64,000 nucleotides of DNA from Gammaproteobacteria bacterium (GTDB lineage: Bacteria > Pseudomonadota > Gammaproteobacteria > Pseudomonadales > Pseudohongiellaceae): the NCBI GenBank assembly GCA_002711845.1, contig PASF01000006.1, positions 62,001-126,000 on the forward strand, written 5' to 3'. The notes under the pieces were generated by a model, which saw only the letters and a program-made list of their open reading frames with translations, was not told the DNA's origin and ran no database searches. Each line of letters starts with the position of its first letter. Position 1 is the first letter of the stretch. Made by a program: the position numbers and the translations under genes. This document shows positions 47,451-56,917 of the stretch, in pieces.

Positions 47451-48248
47451 TTACAAAAAACAGGGGCCCAGCGGCAAAGCCGGCAGTGCGAAGCGCTCCG
47501 GATAGCCGACGTTGACCAGATACAGGCCATCGGGCCTGGCGGTCACCGCGTTTTTTGTGCGGTCGCCGCTGGCCAGCACCTGCCTGACCCAGTCCGGCGA
47601 CCGGCGGCCGGCACCCACTTCGATCAGGGCCCCGGCAATGTTGCGCACCATATGCAGCAAAAAGGCATTGGCTTCCACCTCCAGCACGATAAAGCGGCGT
47701 TGCCGGGTGACACTGAGCTCATTGATACAGCGCATCGGGGTGCGTGACTGGCACCCGGCGGCGCGAAAGGCGCTGAAATCATTCTCCCCCAGCAGGTGCT
47801 GACCCGCCTCGTGCATCCGTGTCTCGTCCAGCGCTTCCTTGACGTGGGTAAGCTGTTGCACCAGGGCTGCGGGGCGGATGGGGCCCGTATAGATGATGTA
47901 GCGATAGCGGCGGCTGAGCGCCGAGTGGCGGGCGTGAAAATCATCGGGAACGGCCCGTGCCCACTGCACCCTGATCTCCGCAGGCAGGTGGCTGTTGGTG
48001 CCGCGCACCCAGGCTTTCTCGCCCCGGTCGATGGTGGACTCAAAATGCACCACCTGCCCGGTGCCGTGCACACCGGCGTCGGTGCGGCCGGCGCAGCTGA
48101 CGCTGACAGGCTGATCGGCGATGCGTGACAACGCCTGCTCCAGCGCCGCCTGGACGGTCGCGATGACCGGCGCCGACTGGCGCTGCCAGCCGTGGAAAGC
48201 GGCGCCATTGTATTCAACGCCCAGGGCGATTCGCGTGGTTGCAGTCAT
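47451..48248 (-). CDS. truA: tRNA pseudouridine(38-40) synthase
   Basis: TruA isomerises uridines 38-40 of the anticodon stem-loop. The 265-residue protein has the catalytic aspartate D57 in SCAGRTDAGVHGTGQV, preceded by the conserved YNGAAFHGWQRQ. It lies between fimV and trpF, the same order as in Pseudomonas. Confidence 0.96.
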   Translation of the reverse strand: MTATTRIALGVEYNGAAFHGWQRQSAPVIATVQAALEQALSRIADQPVSVSCAGRTDAGVHGTGQVVHFESTIDRGEKAWVRGTNSHLPAEIRVQWARAVPDDFHARHSALSRRYRYIIYTGPIRPAALVQQLTHVKEALDETRMHEAGQHLLGENDFSAFRAAGCQSRTPMRCINELSVTRQRRFIVLEVEANAFLLHMVRNIAGALIEVGAGRRSPDWVRQVLASGDRTKNAVTARPDGLYLVNVGYPERFALPALPLGPCFL

Positions 48249-48268
48249 GGTGGTTTATCGGACGGGTA

Positions 48269-50710
48269 TCAGAGCTTTGCCAACAGGGCTTCGGCATCGC
48301 GGCGCTGGGTTTCGCTGCCTTCCTGCACGACTTCCGAGAGAATCTCGCGGGCACCGTCACTGTCCCCCATGTCGATATAGGCGCGCGCCAGGTCCAGCTT
48401 GGTGGCGGCTTCGTCGCTGTCGGAGAGGAAGGCAAAGTCTTCATCTGTCTCGTCGTCTTCGTCGTCATCAAACGAGTCTTCGTTGGAGATAAACGCCAGA
48501 TCATCGAAGCCATCGTCAGGCCTGGCATCGGGCCCGGTCGCAGCCGACTTTTCCGGCTCGGGTTCGGGTTCGGGTTCGGGTTCGGGCTCGGGCTCTGGTT
48601 CGGATTCGAACTCGGGTTCAGGCTGCGCCACGGGGGCAGTGTCGGTTTGCGGAGCCGGCTCATCGGCCTGATCCGGGTCATCCTCGGAAAGATCGTAATC
48701 ATCGCTGTCGTCGGTGGCATCCGGATCGGGCCAGCTCAGATCGTCGTCATCCTGATCGTCGAGGTCGCGGCTGCCAAACTCATCGGCTTCGTTGCGGGCG
48801 TCGTCATCGTCCTCGTCTTCCAGGTCGAGATCGGTATCGCCCCAGTCCGGGCCTTCGTCCGCGTCGGGGTTTGCGTCGGGGTTTGCGTCGGGGGTGTCGT
48901 CGAGGGTGTCATCGAGAGTGTCGTCGAGGGCAAACTCGTTATCGGGGTCGGCTGAGGGCTGTTTACCCGCTGAGGGCTCTTTACCCGCTGAGGGCTCTTC
49001 ATCGGCTGAGGGCTCTCGATTGGCTGAGGGCTCTTCATCCGTGTCCGGGGTGAAGGCGCCTGACGGGCTGTATGTGACACCCTCGTCGTCTTCCGGGTCG
49101 TCCTGGTTGTCGGCGCGGGCGGCGCGGGCTTCATCAGCCTCTTCGGCGGCGGCGGCGGCCGCGGCAACGCCGGAGAATAATAATTCATCGTCGCTGTCGT
49201 CCCCCAGCGGCATATCGTCATTCTCACGCTGTGCCCGCTGCTCATCGGTCAGGGCAGCGCGATTGCGGCGCATCAGCACCAGCACCAGCAACAGAATCAG
49301 CACCACGGCCGCGGCCAGCAGCGCCCAGGTATTGCTGATCAGGAAATTGAAGAAACGTTCAACCGGGCCGGCATCGGGCGCCATGGTGATGGTCGTGGTC
49401 TGATCCTCGCTGGCACCGGCGGTTTCCGTGTCAGCCGGGTCGGCTTCGGCCAGCTGCGCCTGCAGCTGGGCCAGCTCCAGGTCGCGCAGACGAATGATTT
49501 CCTGCGCCGATGCGATCTGCTGCTGCAGCATGGCCAGTCGGGAATTGAGTTCGGTGTTCTCCAGCTCCAGGCGATCCAGCTCCTCGTCGCGTTGCGCCAT
49601 GCTGTCTTCCAGGTCGTCAAGCCGCTCGTCGTTGCGGGCGATTTCCTGCTCCGCGGACTGGACACTGGATGCTGATGCCGTCGCATCGGCCGTCTCTTCC
49701 GATTCATCGTCGGCCGTGACAACGCGAAGCTGACCCTGGGCGGCGCCGGCGGTGGCTGCACCCGGGCCTGATGTCAGCGGTTCGCTGCCTGCCGGCCTGC
49801 TACCCTGACGGAACTCAAGATTCTGCCGTGTCACTTCGGCGATTGCCTCGGCCGCGGCCAGTTGCCGGATCTGGCTCAGCTCCGGCACCCGCAGAACCTC
49901 GCCACGCATGACCCGGTTGATATTATTGCCGAGAAAGGCATCCGGGTTGAGACGCTGCAGCGCCAGCATGGTTTGCTGGACACTGACCGAATCGTCCGGG
50001 CGCGCTCGCAGGGCCAGTTCCCACAAGGTGTCACCTGCGTTGACGGTCAGGGTGCTGGCATTGGCCATATCGTCCGCGGTGGCGGCGGGCGCCGGCGGTG
50101 TCGGTTCACGCGGGGCGGATGCACTCTCTACCTGAACCTCTTCTGCCTGAACCGCGGCCGGGGCAACGCCGGCGGTGGGGGAAGCGGTGGTATCGGCTGC
50201 AGGGTCGGCTGCAGAGTCGGCTGCTGCCGTCTCGGTGTCGGCATCGGCGACCTGTTCTGCCGGCTCGAACGTTGACTGCACCGGCGAGGCGCTGACCTGC
50301 TGATTACTCTGGGCGCTGAAGGCCGGCGATTCCAGCCGCAATGTGTATTCGGTCAGGACCCGGCCGGCGGGCCAGCGGGTGTCCAGCAACAGGGTAAAAA
50401 ACGGTTCATCGATGCTGACCGGGCTGCTGATCCGCAGCATCGGTGCACCGTCAACGAATTCAACAGAGACATCGAAACTGTCCAGCGCCGCGATACGCTC
50501 GGCGTTGAAACGGTCAAAATCAGCCGCCGAAGCAACCATGGTGGAAATGTCCGATATGGACAGACCATCAGCATCCAGCAACTGAATGCGTGCCTGCAGG
50601 GGCTCGCCGGCGGCCGATTCGAGGGTGATGTCACCCAGGCTGAGCGCATGAACCTGCGCGGCAGCCAACAGCAGCAACGCAGAGAGTATGGGCATCAGCC
50701 TGTTAACCAT
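48269..50710 (-). CDS. fimV: FimV-type pilus assembly/polar hub protein
   Basis: FimV is an inner-membrane polar hub for type IV pilus assembly and twitching. The 813-residue protein has a signal peptide (to about ALS at 24), the FimV N-terminal domain, a LysM peptidoglycan-binding domain (about 215-270, VNAGDTLWELALRARPDD), a coiled coil (about 345-415), a single helix (about 450-470) followed by RRNRAAL, an acidic cytoplasmic region with repeats (a 7-residue EPSA repeat five to six times, then a Pro-Glu run), and the C-terminal FimV TPR-like domain (about 765-813, TKLDLARAYIDMGDSDGA). No other pilus gene is in the window. Confidence 0.94.
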   Translation of the reverse strand: MVNRLMPILSALLLLAAAQVHALSLGDITLESAAGEPLQARIQLLDADGLSISDISTMVASAADFDRFNAERIAALDSFDVSVEFVDGAPMLRISSPVSIDEPFFTLLLDTRWPAGRVLTEYTLRLESPAFSAQSNQQVSASPVQSTFEPAEQVADADTETAAADSAADPAADTTASPTAGVAPAAVQAEEVQVESASAPREPTPPAPAATADDMANASTLTVNAGDTLWELALRARPDDSVSVQQTMLALQRLNPDAFLGNNINRVMRGEVLRVPELSQIRQLAAAEAIAEVTRQNLEFRQGSRPAGSEPLTSGPGAATAGAAQGQLRVVTADDESEETADATASASSVQSAEQEIARNDERLDDLEDSMAQRDEELDRLELENTELNSRLAMLQQQIASAQEIIRLRDLELAQLQAQLAEADPADTETAGASEDQTTTITMAPDAGPVERFFNFLISNTWALLAAAVVLILLLVLVLMRRNRAALTDEQRAQRENDDMPLGDDSDDELLFSGVAAAAAAAEEADEARAARADNQDDPEDDEGVTYSPSGAFTPDTDEEPSANREPSADEEPSAGKEPSAGKQPSADPDNEFALDDTLDDTLDDTPDANPDANPDADEGPDWGDTDLDLEDEDDDDARNEADEFGSRDLDDQDDDDLSWPDPDATDDSDDYDLSEDDPDQADEPAPQTDTAPVAQPEPEFESEPEPEPEPEPEPEPEPEKSAATGPDARPDDGFDDLAFISNEDSFDDDEDDETDEDFAFLSDSDEAATKLDLARAYIDMGDSDGAREILSEVVQEGSETQRRDAEALLAKL

Positions 50711-50719
50711 GCTATTTTC

Positions 50720-50844
50720 CTTTACCCCGCTCTGGGCAGTTTTCCTTGACCCAGCTTTGGGCAGTTTATTCTTGACCCGGCTCTGGGCAGTTTATTCCTG
50801 ACCCGGCTCTGGGCAGTTTATTCTTGACCCGGCTCTGGGCAGTC
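50720..50844. repeat. 26-bp tandem array upstream of fimV
   Basis: The word CTTGACCCGGCTCTGGGCAG plus a TTTATT tail recurs with a strict 26-bp period from 50745, 50771, 50797 and 50823, with an extra degenerate copy from 50720 (period 25). Copies differ by one to three bases. The array fills most of the asd-fimV gap and ends about 10 nt from the fimV ATG, leaving little room for an ordinary ribosome-binding site outside it. Confidence 0.9.
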
Positions 50845-50845
50845 A

Positions 50846-50880
50846 TTGCGAGGGCTGCAAATGCCACGCAGCCCTCGCAA
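50846..50880. terminator. Perfect hairpin after asd
   Basis: TTGCGAGGGCTGC (50846-50858) and GCAGCCCTCGCAA (50868-50880) form a 13-bp perfect stem with a 9-nt loop, 4 bp beyond the asd stop codon. There is no T-run on either strand, so it may be an mRNA 3'-end stabiliser or a weak terminator. Confidence 0.5.
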
Positions 50881-50884
50881 GTAT

Positions 50885-51904
50885 TCATGATAAGTAGTCT
50901 TTTATCAACACCTCGGCAATCTGGACGGAATTCAGTGCCGCACCCTTGCGCACGTTGTCACCCACAATCCACATATCGATGCCATTGGCGTGGGAAATAT
51001 CCTTGCGGATACGACCGACCAGCACCTCATCCTTGCCAGCAGAATCACCGACGGCAGTGGGATAACCACCATCCTTGCGCTCATCCATCAGCTTGACGCC
51101 GGGCGCCTTGCTCATCAGTGCGCGCACATCTTCCACGCTGATCGGCGTCCGGGTTTCCAGGTGCACAGCCTCGGAATGCGAGAAGAACACCGGCACACGC
51201 ACACAGGTGGCATTAACCTCGATGCTTTCGTCCAGGATTTTCTTGGTCTCCCAGGACATCTTCATCTCTTCCTTGGTGTAACCATTATCCAGGAACACAT
51301 CGATGTGTGGCAGGGCGTTAAAAGCAATCTGCTTGGGGTAAACACTGCACTCGGCCTCTTTGCCATTAAGCAGCGCCGCCGTTTGCGCGGCCAGCTCTTC
51401 AATTGCTTCCTTACCGGTGCCGGACACTGCCTGATAGGTTGACACGTTGATGCGGGTAATGCCCACCTGGTCATGAATCGGCTTCAGCGCCACCAGCATC
51501 TGGATGGTGGAGCAGTTCGGATTGGCAATGATATTGCGGTTGGTGTACTGCGCAATCGCCTGCGGATTGACCTCCGGGACCACCAGCGGGATGTCTTCAT
51601 CGCGGCGGAAATGCGACGTGTTGTCGATGACAATACAGCCGGCCTTGCCTGCTTTTTCCGCATACATTTCGGAAATGCTGCCGCCGGCCGAGAACAGACC
51701 GATCTGCGCCTGGGAAAAGTCGAAGTCAGCCAGGTTCTGTACCGTCACCGGCTTGCCCCGGAACATCACCGTGCTGCCGGCAGAGCGCTCACTGGCCAGC
51801 GGGAACAGTTCGCCCACCGGGAAGTTGCGCTCTTCCAGAATACTGATCAGAGTCTCGCCTACTGCGCCTGTCGCTCCGACAACCGCTACATTAAACGTTT
51901 TCAT
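50885..51904 (-). CDS. asd: Aspartate-semialdehyde dehydrogenase
   Basis: Asd reduces aspartyl phosphate, feeding lysine/diaminopimelate, threonine and methionine. The 339-residue protein shows NADP-binding VVGATGAVGETL (8-19), the active-site C131 in ANPNCSTIQM, the GTGKEAIEEL segment and HSEAVHLETRTP. In Pseudomonas leuB precedes asd; here leuD is the upstream neighbour (50-bp gap). Confidence 0.96.
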   Translation of the reverse strand: MKTFNVAVVGATGAVGETLISILEERNFPVGELFPLASERSAGSTVMFRGKPVTVQNLADFDFSQAQIGLFSAGGSISEMYAEKAGKAGCIVIDNTSHFRRDEDIPLVVPEVNPQAIAQYTNRNIIANPNCSTIQMLVALKPIHDQVGITRINVSTYQAVSGTGKEAIEELAAQTAALLNGKEAECSVYPKQIAFNALPHIDVFLDNGYTKEEMKMSWETKKILDESIEVNATCVRVPVFFSHSEAVHLETRTPISVEDVRALMSKAPGVKLMDERKDGGYPTAVGDSAGKDEVLVGRIRKDISHANGIDMWIVGDNVRKGAALNSVQIAEVLIKDYLS

Positions 51905-51953
51905 GCAAATCTCCTTTTTTATCCGTGGGGTGATTCAAAAACGGCCGACACAG

Positions 51954-52601
51954 TCAGGCCGGCGTATTGAAGTACCACGGTGATTTGTCCCGCCACCCGG
52001 ATTCGAAGCCACTGATGGCGTCGGCGTCTTCCAGGGTCAGGCCGATGTCGTCCAGACCGTTCAGCAGGCAGTGCTTGCGGAACGCGTCCACCTCGAAGCT
52101 GATGGTGCTGCCATCAGGTCGGGTGATGGTTTGCGCTGGCAGGTCCACCGTCAAGGTGTAACCCTCAGCGGCACGGACCTCTGCAAACAGGTCATCAACA
52201 GTTTTCTTATCCAGAACAATCGGCAGAATTCCATTCTTGAAACAATTGTTGAAGAAAATGTCGGCAAAGCTGGGCGCGATCAACACCCGGAAACCGTAAT
52301 CATCCAGCGCCCAGGGCGCGTGTTCACGGCTGGAACCACAACCGAAGTTGTCCCGCGCCAGCAGCACACTGGCGCCCTGGTAACGAGGCTGGTTAAGCAC
52401 AAAATCCGGGTTCAGCGGGCGCTGACTGTTGTCTGCGTCCGGCTCACCCTTGTCCAGGTAACGGTGTTCATCAAACAGGTTGACGCCGAACCCGCTGCGC
52501 TTGATTGATTTCAGGAACTGCTTGGGAATGATGAAATCGGTATCCACATTGGCACGATCAAGCGGCAATACGATACCGGTCTGTACATTAAAATTTTTCA
52601 T
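51954..52601 (-). CDS. leuD: 3-isopropylmalate dehydratase small subunit
   Basis: LeuD with LeuC isomerises isopropylmalate in leucine synthesis. The 215-residue swivelling-domain protein shows [13 protein letters not shown] near 20-32 and the [15 protein letters not shown] motif near 85-99. It is the proteobacterial long form. It follows leuC after 82 bp that contain a short tandem array. Confidence 0.96.
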   Translation of the reverse strand: MKNFNVQTGIVLPLDRANVDTDFIIPKQFLKSIKRSGFGVNLFDEHRYLDKGEPDADNSQRPLNPDFVLNQPRYQGASVLLARDNFGCGSSREHAPWALDDYGFRVLIAPSFADIFFNNCFKNGILPIVLDKKTVDDLFAEVRAAEGYTLTVDLPAQTITRPDGSTISFEVDAFRKHCLLNGLDDIGLTLEDADAISGFESGWRDKSPWYFNTPA

Positions 52602-52610
52602 AACCTTGCT

Positions 52611-52666
52611 CTCAAATAGAGGGTCTCAAATAGAGGGTCTCAAATTCAGGGCCTCGAATTCACAGG
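52611..52666. repeat. 14-bp tandem array between leuC and leuD
   Basis: CTCAAATAGAGGGT occurs exactly at 52611 and 52625, followed by CTCAAATTCAGGGC at 52639 and CTCGAATTCACAGG at 52653. The array starts 10 nt upstream of the leuD ATG; on the coding (minus) strand each unit contains CCCTCTAT/TTGAG. The copy next to leuD is best conserved and decay increases away from it. Confidence 0.8.
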
Positions 52667-52683
52667 CCCGGATGCACGTGCGC

Positions 52684-54126
52684 TCAGTGCGCGCGGCCGG
52701 TATCCAGCAGGATATCGCGCACATCCACAAAATGACCGTGAATGGCTGCCGCGGCGGCCATCGCCGGGCTCACCAGGTGCGTGCGCCCGCCGAAACCCTG
52801 TCGCCCTTCAAAATTGCGGTTGGACGTCGATGCGCAGTGTTTGCCAGCCGGCAACTGGTCGGCATTCATCGCCAGGCACATGGAACAACCCGGCTCGCGC
52901 CACTCCAGGCCGGCTTCGATAAAGATCTTGTCCAGCCCTTCGGCTTCGGCCTGCTTTTTTACCAGCCCGGAACCGGGTACCACCAGCGCCAGCTCGATGC
53001 TGGTGGCGACCTTGCGGCCCTTCACCACGGCCGCTGCCGCACGCAGGTCTTCAATGCGCGAGTTGGTGCAGGAACCGATAAACACTACATCCAGCTTGAT
53101 ATCGCGGATCGCGGTGCCGGGTGTCAGGCCCATGTACTTGAGCGCCTGGCGGATGCTCTCGGCCCGGCCGCTGTCCGTTTCCTGATCCGGGTCTGGCACA
53201 TTGCCGGTGACCGGCGCCACCATCTCGGGTGAGGTGCCCCAGGTAACCTGGGGAATGATATCGGCGGCATCCAGCACCACCACGCGATCAAAATGAGCGT
53301 CATCGTCACTGACCAGTTGCAGCCAGGCGTCAGCTGCCCGGTCGAACATCGCGCCCTTCGGGGCAAACGGACGGCCGCGAATATAGTCCACTGTGGTCTG
53401 GTCAACCGCGATCAGGCCCGCGCGCGCGCCCGCTTCAATGGCCATGTTGCAGATGGTCATGCGCCCTTCCATGCTCAGCGAACGGATTGCCTCGCCACCA
53501 AATTCAATGGTGTAGCCAGTGCCGCCGGCGGTGCCGATTTCACCGATGATGGCCAGCACGATGTCCTTGGCGGTCACGCCCGGGTTCAGCTGGCCGTCAA
53601 CACGGATCAGCATGTTCTTCATTTTGCGCTGGATCAGGCACTGGGTCGCCATCACATGCTCGACTTCAGACGTGCCGATACCGTGCGCCAGTGCCCCCAG
53701 CGCACCGTGCGTGGAGGTATGCGAATCACCACAGACGATGGTCATGCCCGGCAGGGTTGCGCCCTGCTCCGGCCCGACCACGTGCACAATGCCCTGGCGT
53801 TCATCGTTCATGTCCAGTTCAAGAATGCCAAATTCACGGCAATTGTCATCCAGTGTGCGCACCTGGATGCGTGACACCGGGTCCAGAATGCCTTCCAGGC
53901 CGCGGCTGCGTTCACTCTTGGTGGTGGGAATATTGTGGTCCGGCGTGGCCAGGTTGGCATCAGCACGCCAAGGCTTGCGACCGGTCAGGCGCAGACCTTC
54001 AAAGGCCTGGGGTGAGGTCACTTCGTGGATCAGCTGGCGATCGATGTAAATCAACGCCGTGCCGTCATCACGCTGTTTCACCAGGTGAGAATCCCAGAGT
54101 TTGTCATACAATGTTTTTCCAGCCAT
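52684..54126 (-). CDS. leuC: 3-isopropylmalate dehydratase large subunit
   Basis: The 480-residue aconitase-family subunit holds the catalytic 4Fe-4S cluster: Cys in FIGSCTNSR and the pair in GCSMCLAMN. Other family segments are [21 protein letters not shown] and GRPFAPKG. The start ATG (54126) opens [16 protein letters not shown] as in most homologues. aroC lies upstream; a 13-bp palindrome is in the 71-bp gap. Confidence 0.97.
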   Translation of the reverse strand: MAGKTLYDKLWDSHLVKQRDDGTALIYIDRQLIHEVTSPQAFEGLRLTGRKPWRADANLATPDHNIPTTKSERSRGLEGILDPVSRIQVRTLDDNCREFGILELDMNDERQGIVHVVGPEQGATLPGMTIVCGDSHTSTHGALGALAHGIGTSEVEHVMATQCLIQRKMKNMLIRVDGQLNPGVTAKDIVLAIIGEIGTAGGTGYTIEFGGEAIRSLSMEGRMTICNMAIEAGARAGLIAVDQTTVDYIRGRPFAPKGAMFDRAADAWLQLVSDDDAHFDRVVVLDAADIIPQVTWGTSPEMVAPVTGNVPDPDQETDSGRAESIRQALKYMGLTPGTAIRDIKLDVVFIGSCTNSRIEDLRAAAAVVKGRKVATSIELALVVPGSGLVKKQAEAEGLDKIFIEAGLEWREPGCSMCLAMNADQLPAGKHCASTSNRNFEGRQGFGGRTHLVSPAMAAAAAIHGHFVDVRDILLDTGRAH

Positions 54127-54171
54127 GAATAATTCCCGATGTCGTCTGTCAAAATCAATAATGAAACGTAA

Positions 54172-54184
54172 ATAGATTATCTAT
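54172..54184. promoter_or_regulatory. Palindrome upstream of leuC, possible operator
   Basis: ATAGAT-T-ATCTAT is a perfect 13-bp palindrome in an AT-rich stretch 46 bp before the leuC ATG. Its symmetry and position fit a repressor or LysR-type site, but no regulator gene is adjacent, so the assignment is a guess. Confidence 0.35.
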
Positions 54185-54197
54185 CTTAATGATATTC

Positions 54198-55283
54198 TTA
54201 TATTTTTGGCGTCGTGCACTGTACATCAAAATTCTGCCCCCGGTGGCGCAGCAGGTGATCCATCAGCACGATGGCCAGCATTGCTTCAGCAATGGGCACG
54301 GCGCGGATACCGACACAGGGGTCATGCCTTCCGGTGGTCACCACGTCAACCGGATGACCGGCAACGTCTATTGACCGGCCGGGCAGACGCAGACTCGACG
54401 TCGGCTTCAGAGCAATGTGGGCAATGATATCCTGCCCACTGGAAATACCGCCCAGCACGCCACCGGCGTTATTGGACAGAAAGCCCTGCGGCGTCATTTC
54501 GTCGCGATGCTCGGTACCCTTCTGGCTGACCGAATCGAACCCGGCACCGATTTCCACGCCCTTGACGGCATTGATGCTCATCAGCGCGTGAGCGATATCG
54601 GCGTCAAGCCGGTCAAACACCGGTTCGCCCAGCCCCACGGGGACGCCGGACGCCACCACCGATATTTTTGCACCGATGGAGTTGCCTTCCTTGTTAAGCG
54701 CGGCCATGTAACTTTCCATCTCCGCCACCTTGCCGGCGTCGGGACAGAAAAACGCATTCTGCTCGACCTGATCCCAGTCAAACTGCTCGGCGCTGATCGG
54801 GCCCAGCTGGCTGAGATAGGCACGCACCTCGATGCCAGCGTGCTGCGCCAGGTACTTCTTGGCAATGGCGCCCGCAGCCACCCGCATCGCGGTTTCGCGC
54901 GCCGAAGAGCGGCCCCCACCGCGATAATCGCGCAGACCGTATTTCTGCTGATACGTATAATCAGCATGAGCCGGCCTGAATATATCCTTGATATTACTAT
55001 AATCTTTTGACTTCTGATCGGTGTTCTCGATCATCAGGCCAATGGGCGTACCGGTCGTTCTACCGTCGAACACACCGGACAGTATTTTCACCGCATCGGC
55101 TTCTTTGCGCTGCGTGGTGAAACGCGACTGGCCCGGCTTGCGGCGGTCCAGATCACGTTGCAGATCGGCCTCTGACAGCGCCAGCCCGGGCGGACACCCA
55201 TCCACGATGCAGCCCAGCGCCAGCCCGTGGCTTTCGCCGAAACTGGTGACGGTGAACAACTTACCTATGCTATTACCGGACAT
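54198..55283 (-). CDS. aroC: Chorismate synthase
   Basis: AroC makes chorismate from EPSP with reduced FMN, the end of the shikimate pathway. The 361-residue protein begins with [11 protein letters not shown] and has [10 protein letters not shown] and the C-terminal [17 protein letters not shown] segment. prmB lies 47 bp upstream, a common association. Confidence 0.97.
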   Translation of the reverse strand: MSGNSIGKLFTVTSFGESHGLALGCIVDGCPPGLALSEADLQRDLDRRKPGQSRFTTQRKEADAVKILSGVFDGRTTGTPIGLMIENTDQKSKDYSNIKDIFRPAHADYTYQQKYGLRDYRGGGRSSARETAMRVAAGAIAKKYLAQHAGIEVRAYLSQLGPISAEQFDWDQVEQNAFFCPDAGKVAEMESYMAALNKEGNSIGAKISVVASGVPVGLGEPVFDRLDADIAHALMSINAVKGVEIGAGFDSVSQKGTEHRDEMTPQGFLSNNAGGVLGGISSGQDIIAHIALKPTSSLRLPGRSIDVAGHPVDVVTTGRHDPCVGIRAVPIAEAMLAIVLMDHLLRHRGQNFDVQCTTPKI

Positions 55284-55330
55284 GGCTGGGGGCTTCCAAG
55301 GTGTCGAAAAGGCGCAAATTATACACGAAT

Positions 55331-56212
55331 TCAGCGATCGGCACGAATCAGCGCATCACGGGTGATGGCCAGAACACCTTCGCCGCCGCTGTCGAAGTCC
55401 AGCCAGGTCACCGGGAACTGCGGATATCGCTGGTCAAGCAGGCTCCAGGTGTAACCCAGCTCCAGCACCAGCACCCCGCCCGGACTCAGGTAGCTGGCCG
55501 CCTGTCTGAGTATCTGCAGCGGAATTGCCAGGCCGTCTTCATCAGACAGCAGCCCTAGCGCCGGCTCGCGCTGGTATTCCGGCGGCAGTTCCGCCACCTC
55601 TGCTGCCGACACATAGGGCGGATTGGAGACGATCAGATCATACTCGCCCTTGATCCCGGCAAACAAATCCGAGCACACGGTGTTGACCCGGCCCTGCAGG
55701 CCGTGCCGGATGATGTTCTGCTGCGCCACAGCCAGTGCATCGCCAGAGATATCTGCCAGATCAACCTGCGCCTGCGGAAACGCCAGCGCGGTGGCGATAC
55801 CGATACAGCCACTGCCCGTGCACAGATCCAGTACCCGCGCCGGCGCGTCAGCGAGCAGCGGCTGAAACTGCTGCAAAATCAGTTCGGCAATGGGCGAGCG
55901 CGGCACCAGCACGCGTTCGTCGACATGAAACGGCAGCCCGGCGAACCAGGCTTCGCCCAGCAGATAGGCCATGGGCACGCGCTCGTCGCGGCGCCGCAGC
56001 GCCAGTGCCTCGATGCGTTGCCACTCCGGCTCACTGACCTGGCGCTGCTCGACCAGCTGTCGGCTGTGGGTGTCATCGCCAAAAGGCAGGCCCAGCACGG
56101 TAAACACCAGATACACGGCTTCGTCCCAGGCGTTGTCGGTACCGTGACCATAATACAGCTCAGCGTCATCAAAAATGCTGCAGCTGCGCTCTACACACAC
56201 TTCTACATTCAT
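55331..56212 (-). CDS. prmB: 50S ribosomal protein L3 glutamine methyltransferase
   Basis: PrmB methylates a glutamine in ribosomal protein L3. The 293-residue class I methyltransferase has the SAM loop [14 protein letters not shown] (127-140) and the catalytic NPPY (197-200). I start at [10 protein letters not shown] (56212), where AGGA lies about 9 nt upstream; the upstream in-frame extension is Arg-rich and unlike the family. Adjacency to aroC supports PrmB over the related PrmC. Confidence 0.93.
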   Translation of the reverse strand: MNVEVCVERSCSIFDDAELYYGHGTDNAWDEAVYLVFTVLGLPFGDDTHSRQLVEQRQVSEPEWQRIEALALRRRDERVPMAYLLGEAWFAGLPFHVDERVLVPRSPIAELILQQFQPLLADAPARVLDLCTGSGCIGIATALAFPQAQVDLADISGDALAVAQQNIIRHGLQGRVNTVCSDLFAGIKGEYDLIVSNPPYVSAAEVAELPPEYQREPALGLLSDEDGLAIPLQILRQAASYLSPGGVLVLELGYTWSLLDQRYPQFPVTWLDFDSGGEGVLAITRDALIRADR

Positions 56213-56264
56213 GCTTGTTGTCCTGCTCCGGCACGCGCGCGCTGCGGGCCATGCCAAAAATAAC

Positions 56265-56293
56265 TTTACGCTCGGGCGGCGATATCGTAGGGT
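56265..56293 (+). promoter_or_regulatory. Possible folE promoter
   Basis: TTTACG (56265-56270), 17-base spacer, TAGGGT (56288-56293) in the divergent prmB-folE gap. The -10 is a weak match. Confidence 0.3.
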
Positions 56294-56346
56294 ATGTCTC
56301 CTTTTTTGCCGGCCCACTGCCCACCATACAGGATCACGCCACTGTC

Positions 56347-56895
56347 ATGACCATTGAAACTGCCTACAGTGAAATCATCAGCGCCATTGGTGAAGACCTT
56401 TCCCGTCCCGGTTTGCGTGACACGCCGCTGCGAGCCGCCAAGGCCATTCAGTTCCTGACCCGGGGTTACCAGCAGAACATTGATGACGTGATCAACAATG
56501 CCATGTTCCCGTCCGACTCTGAAGAGATGGTGATCGTCAAAAACATCGAATTATATTCCATGTGCGAACATCACATGCTGCCTTTTATTGGCAAATGTCA
56601 TGTCGCCTACCTGCCCAAGGGTAAAGTCATCGGACTGTCCAAGATCGCCCGTATCGTGGATGTCTTTGCCCGTCGACTGCAGATTCAGGAAAACCTGACC
56701 AAGGAAATTGCCGAGGTCATCATCAACAAGACCGGGGCTGCCGGGGCTGCCGTGATCATTGAGGCGCAGCACATGTGCATGATGATGCGAGGTGTCGAGA
56801 AGCAGAATTCGGTGATGACCACTTCATGCATGCTGGGCGCATTCCGCAGCAGCCAGAACACCCGTAACGAATTTCTGTCACTGATCAATCGCTAG
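56347..56895 (+). CDS. folE: GTP cyclohydrolase I
   Basis: FolE converts GTP to dihydroneopterin triphosphate for folate. The 182-residue type I enzyme shows zinc ligands C73, H76 ([10 protein letters not shown]) and C144 (QHMCMMMRG), and the substrate-binding [13 protein letters not shown] start at [10 protein letters not shown] (56347); a longer in-frame reading from 56215 has no homologous sequence. Because a zinc-free type IB form is absent here, folate synthesis at this locus depends on zinc. Confidence 0.95.
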   Translation: MTIETAYSEIISAIGEDLSRPGLRDTPLRAAKAIQFLTRGYQQNIDDVINNAMFPSDSEEMVIVKNIELYSMCEHHMLPFIGKCHVAYLPKGKVIGLSKIARIVDVFARRLQIQENLTKEIAEVIINKTGAAGAAVIIEAQHMCMMMRGVEKQNSVMTTSCMLGAFRSSQNTRNEFLSLINR

Positions 56896-56899
56896 CCTG

Positions 56900-56917
56900 G
56901 CAGCCCATCAGGGCTGC
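56900..56917. terminator. Short hairpin between convergent folE and the DUF4892-OmpA gene
   Basis: GCAGCCC-ATCA-GGGCTGC is a perfect 7-bp stem with a 4-nt loop in the 12-bp gap and the edge of the minus-strand gene. No T-run follows on either strand, so any terminator function would be weak. Confidence 0.35.

Noticed and set aside
50720-50844. Possible CRISPR array upstream of fimV
   Set aside because: The units are contiguous direct repeats with no unique spacers, and no cas gene is present.
54124-54152. TTGACA before leuC as a -35 element
   Set aside because: The position 17 nt downstream is the start codon itself (TTCATG), with no -10 match.
56215-56346. N-terminal extension of FolE by 44 residues
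   Set aside because: GTP cyclohydrolase I of this type starts near [10 protein letters not shown]; the extension overlaps the promoter region.
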